DNA of 48,146 nt, taken from the NCBI GenBank assembly GCA_963618015.1, contig CAVEQS010000019.1, positions 1-48,146 on the forward strand, given 5' to 3'. Each line of letters opens with the position of its first letter. Positions within the stretch are counted from its first letter, which is position 1. This stretch comes from Apopatocola sp963618015 (GTDB lineage Bacteria; Bacillota; Clostridia; Oscillospirales; Oscillospiraceae). The notes below the pieces were generated by a model. That model was not told the origin of the DNA. It saw only the letters and a list, made by a program, of their open reading frames with translations, and made no database searches. A program made the translations under genes and the position numbers. This document shows positions 39,886-47,997 of this stretch, one piece after another.

Positions 39886-41672
39886 TGGCGAAAACTCCGA
39901 AATACCCCAATCCGGCGTTCTTCCGCGCGAAGGACAACATGGACTGGAAGGCGCAGGGCGAAAACCTGAAGGAAGTCTTTGATATCGCCAAGGATATGCT
40001 CCTTGCCACCGACTGGAAAGCGTTCGGCGCGCGCCAGAAGCAGGGCTGGGTCGACTTCGGCAAGCGCGTTGCTGAGGAAGCCGCTGAGATCGCTGCCATG
40101 TCCTGCGCGGAGCGCCGTGAGCTCCTGCTCAAGGGCGAAAAGAAGCTCGGACGTCTCTACAAGAAGGGCGCCATGACCACCGTCCGCCGCGAGTGGCGCG
40201 GCGTCGGCGATACGGCGTATGACTTCTATGAGTGGCTGCGCATGTGGGGCATGCTGCTCGGCACGTTCTCCAAGGATCTCATCCCGGCGCTCAACTCCGT
40301 GCTGCACTACCGCTGGATGATGTCCTATCTCTGCTGCGTCGGCTTCATGGATAAGAACACCATGGGTCAGCGCGGCGCGGCTCTCAAGATGAGCCACCTC
40401 ATGATCTACGATATTTTCCGCTACGTTGCCGAAAACCTCGTCCTTCAGGCGAAGGGCGATGCGAAGAACGGCAACAGCGCCGAGCTGAACAAGAAGGTCG
40501 TCCTCTTCGACGAGATGACGATGGGCCAGATTATGGCCGGCTTCCCCGACCTGATCGGCATTCCGTATCAGCTCTTCGCAGTGTTCCTGGTCTCCGAGAT
40601 CGACCAGCTCACCTGCGTCCCGTACATCGACGCGGTCGAGAGCTTTGGCCTGCCGGCGGACTGCTGCCCGGTGCCGTCCTCCGAGTGCGGCGCTCTGGTG
40701 CTGGACGCCCTGCCGCACATGGGCAAGTGCTTCATCTCCAGCTCCATGCCGTGCGACGGCTCGACGATGGCGTCCTCCTATATGGCTCGCCGCTTCCCGG
40801 ATCTCCCGGTGTTCCATCTGTGCTTCCCCGTCCGCTACGAGGACGAAGAGACCGTGCAGTGCGCTGCCGAGGATATCAAGGCCTGCATCAAGTTCATCGA
40901 GGAGCAGACCGGCGCGAAGTGGAGTTGGGATGCTTACTTCTCCGCCATGAAGCGCTTCAACACCGAGACGAGCTACGAGCTTGAAAAGTGGGCTGTCAAC
41001 CAGACGGCGTATCCGCAGATCATCGGCCCGTGCTACGAGCTGTTCCGCAAGTGGAACTACGAGATGGACGGCGGCATTGATCCGCGCATCATGAAGACCT
41101 TCAAGAAGGTCAACAAGATCATGCTCAAGGCCTACGAGCGCAAGGAAGAGGCGTGGCCCGGCAAGATGAAGTACCGCGCGATCGTGTGGTCCTGCCCGGC
41201 GCACTACTACGCCAACTTCTCCAACTGGCTTGCGAACTGCTGGGGCATCAACGTTCTCGTTGAGATGGAGAGCCTCAACTTCACCAAGCCTCTCGAGACC
41301 GAGGACAAGGAAGAAGCGCTGCGCGATCTCGGCCGTCTGTACGAGCGCATGGTCATGCGCCGCCACACGAACGGCGGTTATCAGCACGTTGTTGACGAGC
41401 TCTGGAAGCAGTGCGAGATCTGGAATGTGGATCTCATCATCATGTACCAGAACGTTGCCTGCAAGAACATGGCCACCGTGCAGGGCATCCTGGACGATCA
41501 GGCGCGCGAGCAGAACCGCAAGATGATCTGGATCGAGCACGATCTGATGGATCCGCGTACCGTCTCCCGCCGCCAGATGCGCGACAAGGTGAGCGAGTAC
41601 ATGCGCACCGTTATGCACGCTGAGCCCGTAGATCCCACGCTGGTCGATTTCGAAGACGAGATCTGCCTGTAA
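39885..41672 (+). CDS. 2-hydroxyacyl-CoA dehydratase-like large (HgdA/BcrB-like) subunit, copy 1
   Basis: A 595-residue partner of the preceding subunit, clearly longer than typical HgdA/BcrB proteins (roughly 400-480). The extra length is mainly N-terminal (about 120 residues with WVDFGKRVAEEAAEIAAMSC). Likely cluster cysteines are in PADCCPVPSSECG (260-268), SSSMPCDGS (Cys290) and YQNVACKNM (Cys526). A shared NCWGINVLVEM segment (451-461) also appears in copy 2. It joins the previous gene by a TGATG overlap, so the two are coupled and likely form a heterodimer. Confidence 0.8.
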   Translation: MAKTPKYPNPAFFRAKDNMDWKAQGENLKEVFDIAKDMLLATDWKAFGARQKQGWVDFGKRVAEEAAEIAAMSCAERRELLLKGEKKLGRLYKKGAMTTVRREWRGVGDTAYDFYEWLRMWGMLLGTFSKDLIPALNSVLHYRWMMSYLCCVGFMDKNTMGQRGAALKMSHLMIYDIFRYVAENLVLQAKGDAKNGNSAELNKKVVLFDEMTMGQIMAGFPDLIGIPYQLFAVFLVSEIDQLTCVPYIDAVESFGLPADCCPVPSSECGALVLDALPHMGKCFISSSMPCDGSTMASSYMARRFPDLPVFHLCFPVRYEDEETVQCAAEDIKACIKFIEEQTGAKWSWDAYFSAMKRFNTETSYELEKWAVNQTAYPQIIGPCYELFRKWNYEMDGGIDPRIMKTFKKVNKIMLKAYERKEEAWPGKMKYRAIVWSCPAHYYANFSNWLANCWGINVLVEMESLNFTKPLETEDKEEALRDLGRLYERMVMRRHTNGGYQHVVDELWKQCEIWNVDLIIMYQNVACKNMATVQGILDDQAREQNRKMIWIEHDLMDPRTVSRRQMRDKVSEYMRTVMHAEPVDPTLVDFEDEICL

Positions 41673-41721
41673 AGAAAATTAAAAAAGTAGAAATAGAATC
41701 ATTATTGGAGGGTAAATAACC

Positions 41722-42528
41722 ATGGCCAAGAAGTATTTCGCCGGATGCGATGTCGGCTCCACCTACACCAAAGCAGTCATCCTTGACGAGCAGGGAAACA
41801 TTGTCGCGCACACCACCATCCGCAGCAAGATCAACTCCGAGCAGTCTGCCCAGATCGCCATGCAGGAAGTCATCGACCAGGTTCCCGACCTGAACTCCTC
41901 CAAGGATCTTGAGTACCTCATCGGCACCGGCTACGGCCGCAACAAGGTTCCCTTTGCCGACGAGAACGTCTCCGAGATCAGCTGCCACGCCATGGGCGTC
42001 CATGTCACCGATCCGACCGTCAAAGCCATCATCGATATCGGCGGCCAGGACGTTAAGGGCATCAGCATCGACACCGACGGCACCGTTAAGAACTTCGCCA
42101 TGAACGACAAGTGCGCCGCCGGTACCGGCCGTTTCTATGAGGCGATGGCGCGCTCCTTCGAGATGACGCTGCCGGAGTTCTCCAACCTGTCTCTCGGCGC
42201 GAAGAACGTCATCCCCATCACCGCGCAGTGCACCGTGTTCGCCGAGTCCGAAGTTATTACGCTCGTCGGCGAAGGCAAGCCCATGGACGAGATCGCTGCC
42301 GGCATCCAGATGGCCGTCGCCAAGCGCTGCTTCGTCATGGCCAAGAAGGCCGGCGCCACCGACAGCATCACCCTGACGGGCGGCTGCGCGAAGAATGCCG
42401 GCCTGAAGCAGGCCATTGAGCATGTCCTCAAGCTCAAGGTCATCGACCTCAAGACCGACCCGCAGCTCATGGGCGCTCTCGGCGCGGCGGAATACGCCCG
42501 CCAGAAGGGACTTTCGAAAGGAGTATAA
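41722..42528 (+). CDS. 2-hydroxyacyl-CoA dehydratase activator ATPase (HgdC/BadF-type)
   Basis: A 268-residue ASKHA-fold ATPase that drives ATP-dependent single-electron transfer into the dehydratase/reductase. N-terminal phosphate loop AGCDVGSTYTKAV, then AIIDIGGQDVKGIS, and two cysteines that bridge a [4Fe-4S] cluster between two monomers: Cys131 (NDKCAAGTGRF) and Cys170 (TAQCTVFAESE). The C-terminal adenosine motif is LTGGCAKNAGLK. The length equals that of classic HgdC. It is the only activator in the window, so it presumably serves both dehydratase-like pairs. Confidence 0.92.
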   Translation: MAKKYFAGCDVGSTYTKAVILDEQGNIVAHTTIRSKINSEQSAQIAMQEVIDQVPDLNSSKDLEYLIGTGYGRNKVPFADENVSEISCHAMGVHVTDPTVKAIIDIGGQDVKGISIDTDGTVKNFAMNDKCAAGTGRFYEAMARSFEMTLPEFSNLSLGAKNVIPITAQCTVFAESEVITLVGEGKPMDEIAAGIQMAVAKRCFVMAKKAGATDSITLTGGCAKNAGLKQAIEHVLKLKVIDLKTDPQLMGALGAAEYARQKGLSKGV

Positions 42529-42534
42529 TTTCCT

Positions 42535-42702
42535 ATGAAAAAATTCTGGAAAGTTTTCGGTAAGATCGCCGGTATCCTGACGGCGGTTATCGGAGTTCTG
42601 TTTGTGGTCTATTTCTGGAACCTCGACCAGAAGCTTCTCTCCTGGGCGTATACGCAGGTCAACCGGATCTTTGACCGCAAGAAAGCGGACATCAAGTTCT
42701 GA
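42535..42702 (+). CDS. Small single-pass membrane protein, copy 1
   Basis: A 55-residue protein (MKKFWKVFGKIAGIL at the N terminus) with one transmembrane helix at about residues 11-28 and a charged C-terminal tail ending DRKKADIKF. AAAGGAG (42517-42523) precedes the ATG, and the TGA shares bases with the ATG of the next gene (ATGA). It aligns without gaps to the 63-residue protein at 46277: 18 of the first 35 residues are identical, including GKIAGIL and the LDxKLL segment after the helix. It matches no family I know. Conservation within the operon supports a real gene, perhaps anchoring the dehydratase complex to the membrane. Confidence 0.75.
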   Translation: MKKFWKVFGKIAGILTAVIGVLFVVYFWNLDQKLLSWAYTQVNRIFDRKKADIKF

Positions 42703-43433
42703 TGGAGCTTTTTAACGGATGTATCCACGAAACGGAGGAGCTGCTCGGCAGCTCCTCCGCAAAAAAATGGGCGTATGACCCGGCAGCCTGCTGGGCCGAG
42801 ACGACCCGAAACGAGCTTGTCATGCTCCGCGAAGCGGCGTATGAGCTCGGCGGAAGCGCGAAAAGCGCCGTGTCCTATAGCTGCTTTACGACCGATGAGC
42901 AGTTGGTCGGGCCGGACGAGGTCTGGCTCTATGGCCCCGACCTCTCGGAGATTCGCGGCGACTGCGCGTTTGCCCGCATCGTTTTGTTCTCCATTCAGGA
43001 CGTGGGAGAAGAGGACGAGGCGTACCGTGCGCTGCAGGACATTGAATTTGTCAAATACCATGTGTTCCCGAAGGGGTATATGATCCGCGCGCTCTCGGAG
43101 GATAACCGCGAGCAGGTGCGCGTGAGCCGCGACGCCATCCGCGGTGGAATCTCCTTCCGGAACGTCGGCTTTGACTATATCCGCAAATTCCGTGACAAGG
43201 AAAACGTTCGCGGTGTGCGCGTGATCTTTGTCACCGCACCGGAGGCGGATTATGCCGCTCTCCGCGCACAGGCGCGCAAGGTCACCGACATTACCCGTTC
43301 TCTCAGCACCATCCTGGACGGCATACCCACCGACTGCGACTCGTGCGGACTGCGCGAGATCTGCGACGAGGTCGAGGGTATGCGTGAGCTTCACTTCCAG
43401 CAGGCGGGGAAAAAGTCTCCGTCGGAAAAATAA
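42702..43433 (+). CDS. Acetyl-CoA synthase/CdhC-like protein
   Basis: A 243-residue soluble protein. Residues about 76-205 resemble a segment of acetyl-CoA synthase (AcsB/CdhC) upstream of its A-cluster: WLYGPDLSEIRG, VRVSRDAIRGGISFRNVG, VRVIFVTAPEADYAALRAQA. It ends in a CDSCGLREIC motif (Cys212, 215, 221), at the place where ACS has its first A-cluster cysteines but with shorter spacing. The rest of ACS is missing. With the CooC-type ATPase at the head of the operon, this suggests a metal-binding accessory or electron carrier derived from ACS. The family assignment is from motif memory, not a search. Confidence 0.6.
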   Translation: MELFNGCIHETEELLGSSSAKKWAYDPAACWAETTRNELVMLREAAYELGGSAKSAVSYSCFTTDEQLVGPDEVWLYGPDLSEIRGDCAFARIVLFSIQDVGEEDEAYRALQDIEFVKYHVFPKGYMIRALSEDNREQVRVSRDAIRGGISFRNVGFDYIRKFRDKENVRGVRVIFVTAPEADYAALRAQARKVTDITRSLSTILDGIPTDCDSCGLREICDEVEGMRELHFQQAGKKSPSEK

Positions 43434-43457
43434 GAAAGCATCAACGGAGGAAGCCCC

Positions 43458-44663
43458 ATGCGTGATTTAAAAAACCTGATCTTCTTCGACGATCTGCTGC
43501 AGGAGTCCTATAACTCTCTTGTCCGGCAGGCAAAAGAAGAGGGAAAGTATGCTCTCGGCTATACCTGCTATTTCATGCCAGAAGTTCTGCTGGATCTGCC
43601 CGGCTGCTTCAGCGTTCGTCTCCGCGCCCCGCGCTGCACCTCCCCCGATATGGCTACCTATTACATGTCCAGCCGCGTCTGCCACTACGCCCGCAGTCTT
43701 CTCGAGCGTGCGCTCGAGGGCGGCTACAACTTCATCGACGCCCAGCTCGGCACCGAGACCTGCACCGGCACCTGCCGCTTCCAGGAGCATCTCGCCGAAC
43801 TGCCCGATCTCATTCAGAATGAGAAGTTCTTCGTCTCCTTCACGGACGTCCCGTTCAAGAAGAATGAGAACAGCATCGAGCATTTCACCGCTACGCTGCA
43901 GAAGCACGTTCTTGACGAGCTGCACGAGCACTTCGGCATCGACACGTCCGACGAGGCGCTGCGTGCCACGATCGAAGCGCACAACGAGGTCTGCGATATC
44001 ATCACGCAGATCGGTGATTTCCGCAAGCTCGATAACCCCACGATCACCGGCACGGAGTTCCACATCATCAACCTCGTCTCGATGGTCTGCCCGAAGTACC
44101 TGATCCTCCCGTACCTGCGCGAAACGCTCGAGGACCTCAAGACCCGCGAGCCCGATGCGAAGCCCAACTACCGCGTCAAGGTCGTTGTCGCTGGTTCCGA
44201 GAATGACGATCCCGACTTTACCAAGCTCATCGAGAGCTGCGGCGCGCTCGTCGTGGCCGACCGCTACTGCTACGGCTCTCTGCCCGGACGAGAGAAGATC
44301 GAGATCAAAGAAGGCGAGAGCGCGCTTCGTGCCGTCGCCCGCCACTATCTCGAAACGAGCGTCTGCCCGCGTTCCATGGAGCAGAGCGCCATGCGTCAGC
44401 GCAAGAAGTACATCGCCGATGTCGCCAAGGAATACAAGGCGGACGGCGTGATCGTCGAATCCAACAAGTTCTGCGAGTACTGGAGCTACGAGCGCGTAGC
44501 GGATACACTCATCCTGCCGCGCGACTTCGGTCTGCCCGTGTGCTCGATCGAGAAGGAGTACATCAACTCCGCCTCCGGTCAGCTTCGCACGCGCTTCCAG
44601 GCGTTTGTGGAGAGTCTGGAGATCAAGAAGATCCAGGAGAAGGAGGCCGCGAAGAATGGATAA
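43458..44663 (+). CDS. 2-hydroxyacyl-CoA dehydratase D (HgdB/BcrC-like) subunit, copy 2
   Basis: A 401-residue paralogue of the protein at 38689. The same landmarks are at the same positions: GYTCYFMPEVLL (Cys37), VRLRAPRCTSPDMATYYMSS, Cys102 (TETCTGTC, with an additional Cys106), and ESNKFCEYWSYE near the C terminus. GGAGG precedes the ATG. It overlaps the next gene by eight bases. The tandem arrangement suggests duplication of a subunit pair followed by divergence, with the two heterodimers perhaps handling successive or different substrates. Confidence 0.85.
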   Translation: MRDLKNLIFFDDLLQESYNSLVRQAKEEGKYALGYTCYFMPEVLLDLPGCFSVRLRAPRCTSPDMATYYMSSRVCHYARSLLERALEGGYNFIDAQLGTETCTGTCRFQEHLAELPDLIQNEKFFVSFTDVPFKKNENSIEHFTATLQKHVLDELHEHFGIDTSDEALRATIEAHNEVCDIITQIGDFRKLDNPTITGTEFHIINLVSMVCPKYLILPYLRETLEDLKTREPDAKPNYRVKVVVAGSENDDPDFTKLIESCGALVVADRYCYGSLPGREKIEIKEGESALRAVARHYLETSVCPRSMEQSAMRQRKKYIADVAKEYKADGVIVESNKFCEYWSYERVADTLILPRDFGLPVCSIEKEYINSASGQLRTRFQAFVESLEIKKIQEKEAAKNG

Positions 44664-46260
44664 GGCGAAAATGAAGAAAGCCCTGAAGGATTTCTGGTAC
44701 GGCAAGCCCCACGGCGAGCGCCGTCTCGGCGATATCCTGGAGGATAAGACCGGCCTTTACAAGCACCGTGAATGGCGCGGCGTAAAGGACACGATGTATT
44801 ACTTCAACAACATCTGGCTGTACAACTACGGTCAGATGGTGGCGGACATTCTCAAGAGCGAAGAGCCTCTGGCCTTCTTCAAGGGCGTTTGGCGCTATCG
44901 CTGGGTCGGCCAGACGTATCTCCCGGTCCTGCATTGGTTTGACCGCGGCCTGCAGGGCCTCCGCGGCGAGGCGCTGCGTGCCTCCGCGTGGCACTACCGC
45001 GCCATGGTCAGCGTGACCATCCAGCAGTTCCAGCGCATGTTTGCTGCCGACACGAAGCTGCACAACGGTAAGCAGAACGATTATTACGACCATACCATCG
45101 CCCACAAGGAAACGGTATGGGGCGGCGTGTTCTATCCGTGGGCGGATAAGTTCAAGCACGTTCCGCTCGAAATGATCCCGTATTTCGTCACCTGCCACGT
45201 GAACAGCCACACCGTGCTCCACTACATCGACGCCGTGCAGTCCATCGGTCTGCCGGGCGACCCGTGCCCGATGTGCCAGGCGGAAGCCGGTATCTTCGTG
45301 CAGGACGACGTGCCGGATTACTCCCCGATGTTCATCACGTCCAACGAGGCGTGCGACGCGTCCGTCGCGAGCACGGCGCTGCAGGACTGGTTCTTCGATA
45401 AGCCGCTCTACGCCATGCCGCAGCCGATGCAGTTTGACGATCCGCTCGTCAAGAAGCATTGCGCCAAGGAGATCGAGGGCGCGTGGAAGTTTGTTGAGGA
45501 AATGACCGGCGTGCCGTTCAACTGGGATCTGCTCGTCAAGAATCTGGAAGCGCAGAACGAGCTGCAGCGCTTCGAGTGGGAGAAGTGGGACGTTGCCGCG
45601 AACACCGACTATTATCCCATCAACGGCGTTGCGCAGGCGCTCTACCGCATCTATCAGTCGCAGTACGGCGAGAACTTCATCTGGCATGAGGTCGACGCCC
45701 GCGTCCGCAAGATCATGGAGCGCTGCGTGAAGAACAAGACTGTGTCCTTCCCCGAAACGCGCCACCGCGTGATCGCGTGGTCGTGCGCGCCGCTCTATTA
45801 CTCCAACTGGTGCACCTGGGCGTACAACTGCTGGGGTCTCAATGTTGTTATCAACATGGACTCTCTCATGTTCGATATGACCATCCGCACCGACAGCTAC
45901 GAGAATACGCTCGAGGACATGGCACAGTACCACATGTGGGCTCCCATGCGCCGCATGGCCGTCGGCGGTATGCACCACTTCTTTGAGCTCTGGAAGTATA
46001 TGGAGCAGTTCAACTGCGACATGGTCGCCATGTACGACCAGCTCCAGTGCAAGGGTGCGCAGGGTATGCACGGTGTGTTCGAGGACGAGTTCCGTAAGCG
46101 CAACATCCACGCCATCTGGATTCCTCACGCTCTGCCGGACAGCCGCACCGTTTCCCGTGCGGAGATCCGCCGTATCATCAACGACTACATGACCACCGTC
46201 ATGCACGAAGAGCCGCTCGATCCGTCGCTGCTTGAGTTCGACGATTCCATGAGCTGGTAA
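44656..46260 (+). CDS. 2-hydroxyacyl-CoA dehydratase-like large (HgdA/BcrB-like) subunit, copy 2
   Basis: A 534-residue paralogue of the protein at 39885, about 60 residues shorter because the N-terminal part is reduced. Probable cluster cysteines are in GDPCPMCQAE (204, 207), SNEACDAS (Cys233) and DQLQCKGAQ (Cys465). It shares NCWGLNVVINM with copy 1 as well as the conserved C-terminal wording (SRTVSRAEIRR, TTVMHEEPLDPSLLEFDD). ATG 44656 is nine bases after AGGAGG and inside the end of the previous gene, so translation is coupled. Confidence 0.8.
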   Translation: MDKAKMKKALKDFWYGKPHGERRLGDILEDKTGLYKHREWRGVKDTMYYFNNIWLYNYGQMVADILKSEEPLAFFKGVWRYRWVGQTYLPVLHWFDRGLQGLRGEALRASAWHYRAMVSVTIQQFQRMFAADTKLHNGKQNDYYDHTIAHKETVWGGVFYPWADKFKHVPLEMIPYFVTCHVNSHTVLHYIDAVQSIGLPGDPCPMCQAEAGIFVQDDVPDYSPMFITSNEACDASVASTALQDWFFDKPLYAMPQPMQFDDPLVKKHCAKEIEGAWKFVEEMTGVPFNWDLLVKNLEAQNELQRFEWEKWDVAANTDYYPINGVAQALYRIYQSQYGENFIWHEVDARVRKIMERCVKNKTVSFPETRHRVIAWSCAPLYYSNWCTWAYNCWGLNVVINMDSLMFDMTIRTDSYENTLEDMAQYHMWAPMRRMAVGGMHHFFELWKYMEQFNCDMVAMYDQLQCKGAQGMHGVFEDEFRKRNIHAIWIPHALPDSRTVSRAEIRRIINDYMTTVMHEEPLDPSLLEFDDSMSW

Positions 46261-46276
46261 CAGGGAGGAAGAAAGA

Positions 46277-46468
46277 ATGCGTAAACTGTTTAAGATCCTC
46301 GGCAAGATCGCCGGCATTCTGGCGGGGCTTTATGCGCTGCTGTTTGCGGTGTTCTATTTCGACCTCGACGGCAAGCTGCTGTACTACGTGGTCGAGCCGT
46401 TCCTCTGCAAGCATTACGACAAAATGGAACGCGAGGACGTCACCAAGCGTGCCTACAAAATCGACTGA
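46277..46468 (+). CDS. Small single-pass membrane protein, copy 2
   Basis: A 63-residue protein beginning MRKLFKILGKIAGILAGLY, with one transmembrane helix at about residues 10-28, then DLDGKLLYYVVEPF and a charged tail. GGGAGG precedes the ATG. It is the last gene of the operon, 16 bases after the second large subunit, and is paralogous to the 55-residue protein at 42535. Each dehydratase-like pair is thus followed by one such small protein. No known family is recognised. Confidence 0.75.
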   Translation: MRKLFKILGKIAGILAGLYALLFAVFYFDLDGKLLYYVVEPFLCKHYDKMEREDVTKRAYKID

Positions 46469-46475
46469 GCAAAAT

Positions 46476-46509
46476 GGACCCTCCGGAGATTCCCGGAGGG
46501 TCCTCTTTT
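46476..46509 (+). terminator. Terminator of the dehydratase-like operon
   Basis: An 11-bp stem, GGACCCTCCGG with CCGGAGGGTCC, a 6-base loop, then TCTTTT. It starts seven bases after the last stop codon. Confidence 0.85.
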
Positions 46510-46564
46510 GTCTGCGGGATGGATTTTGTAACCGAATTTGAATGAATCGGCGGCAGTGCGGCGC

Positions 46565-46570
46565 TATAAT
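46565..46570 (+). promoter_or_regulatory. -10 element for the MATE transporter gene
   Basis: A perfect TATAAT 41 bases upstream of the start. The best -35 (TTGAAT at 46538) is 21 bases away, so the promoter is incomplete by eye. Confidence 0.35.
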
Positions 46571-46610
46571 ACGGCAATCGATCGATCCACAGGAAAGAAG
46601 ATAAAACGCT

Positions 46611-47981
46611 ATGCACCGTAGTGACGAAATGCGCGTTCTGGATATGACGCGCGGAAAAACGATAACGCTCCTGCTGCGGTTTTCGCTGCCGCTGTTTTTG
46701 GGCAACCTCCTGCAGCAGCTCTATAATCTCGCGGACACCTCGATCGCAGGAAATCTGCTGGGCGACGCTGCTCTTGCGCAGATCGGGGCGACGGCGGCGC
46801 TGTACGCGCTTATCACAAATGCAGCGTTTGGGCTCAATAACGGTCTTGGCCTTGCCGTCAGCCGGAGCTTTGGCGCGGGGGACGATAAGCGAATGCGGCA
46901 GAGCGTCTGCTGGATGGTTGAGCTATCCTTGCTGAGCGCGCTGGTCATGACATCGGCCTTTCTGCTTTTTCGGAAAAGTATCGTGTCTGCGCTGCAAATT
47001 CCGGCGGACACGGTGGAGGGCGCTTTGCAGTATCTGACGGTTATCCTCGCCGGGATTCCGTTTACCATGCTGTATAATCTCGAATCCGCACTTTTGCAGG
47101 CGGTAGGCAACAGCGTCATGCCGCTGCTGTTCCTCCTGTTCAGCAGCCTTCTCAACGTGGGGCTTGATCTGCTGTTCATGGGACCGCTCGTCATGGGTGT
47201 GCAGGGCGCGGCCATCGCCACGATCCTCTCGCAGGCTGTCAGCGCGGCGCTCGGCGGCGTGTATATCCTGAAAAACTATCCGGAACTGCGCTTTTCCAAG
47301 GACGATCATGCCGCCGGGCGGAAGTATGCCCCCAGTATGTTATGGGCGGGTATCAGCATGGCGCTGATGAGCGCCATTTACAATATCGGGAGCGTTGTGC
47401 TGCAAGGCAGCATCAACGCACTTGGAAACGTGTACATCGCCGCACAGGTCGGTGCGCGGCGACTCGCGGAGTTTTTCTATATGCCGGGCGGCTCCGTCGC
47501 CACGGCTATGGCGACGTTTGCCAGCCAGAACTATGGGGCAGGGAAGCGGTCAAGGATCGCCGAGGGCGTCCGCACCGCCATTCTTCTGTATGGTATGTGG
47601 TGGCTCGCTTCGCTTGCGGTCACACTCCTGGCGGCTCCGGCCGCCGTTCACGCGATCACAGGGAGCGGGAGCGAAGAAGTGATCCGAAATGCGGTACGGT
47701 ATCTGAAGATCAATGTCCCCATGATCCCGCCAATGGCGGTGCTTGTGATACTGCGCAGCACGCTGCAGGGAATGCGCCACACGGTCGCGCCGCTCCTATG
47801 CAGCTCACAGGAGCTGATCGGTAAGGTGGTCTTTGCCTTTTGGATCGTCCCTGTGCGGGGGTATATGGCGGTGTGTGTCTGCGAGCCCATCACGTGGGTG
47901 GTGTGCTGCGTGTTTATCCTGGCTGCCGCGTTTTTGTGCCGGTGTGATTTCCGGGATGTAAAAGAGGGAGAAGGCGTGTGA
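46611..47981 (+). CDS. MATE-family efflux transporter
   Basis: A 456-residue membrane transporter with about twelve helices, predicted to export cationic drugs or metabolites using a Na+ or H+ gradient. Family wording is visible in FSLPLFLGNLLQQLYNLADT, GLNNGLGLAVSRSFGAGD, the internal repeat FMGPLVMGVQGAAIATILSQ, and the second-half ATFASQNYGAGKRSRIAEGV. ATG 46611 follows AGGAAAG; the ATG at 46629 is an alternative. The terminator stem overlaps the last codons. The substrate is unknown. Confidence 0.9.
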   Translation: MHRSDEMRVLDMTRGKTITLLLRFSLPLFLGNLLQQLYNLADTSIAGNLLGDAALAQIGATAALYALITNAAFGLNNGLGLAVSRSFGAGDDKRMRQSVCWMVELSLLSALVMTSAFLLFRKSIVSALQIPADTVEGALQYLTVILAGIPFTMLYNLESALLQAVGNSVMPLLFLLFSSLLNVGLDLLFMGPLVMGVQGAAIATILSQAVSAALGGVYILKNYPELRFSKDDHAAGRKYAPSMLWAGISMALMSAIYNIGSVVLQGSINALGNVYIAAQVGARRLAEFFYMPGGSVATAMATFASQNYGAGKRSRIAEGVRTAILLYGMWWLASLAVTLLAAPAAVHAITGSGSEEVIRNAVRYLKINVPMIPPMAVLVILRSTLQGMRHTVAPLLCSSQELIGKVVFAFWIVPVRGYMAVCVCEPITWVVCCVFILAAAFLCRCDFRDVKEGEGV

Positions 47982-47997
47982 CCTTCTCCCTCTTTTT
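47961..47997. terminator. Bidirectional terminator overlapping the MATE gene end
   Basis: A perfect 14-bp stem, AAAGAGGGAGAAGG with CCTTCTCCCTCTTT, a 7-base loop, and a T-run. The left arm encodes the last residues of the MATE protein, and the right arm and T-run reach the stop of the convergent gene. Confidence 0.88.

Noticed and set aside
39786..41618. A 610-codon antisense frame over the first large dehydratase-like subunit, with similar frames over copy 2 and dnaX
   Set aside because: All are complementary-strand shadows created by strong third-position GC bias. The sense proteins carry conserved cysteines and motifs.
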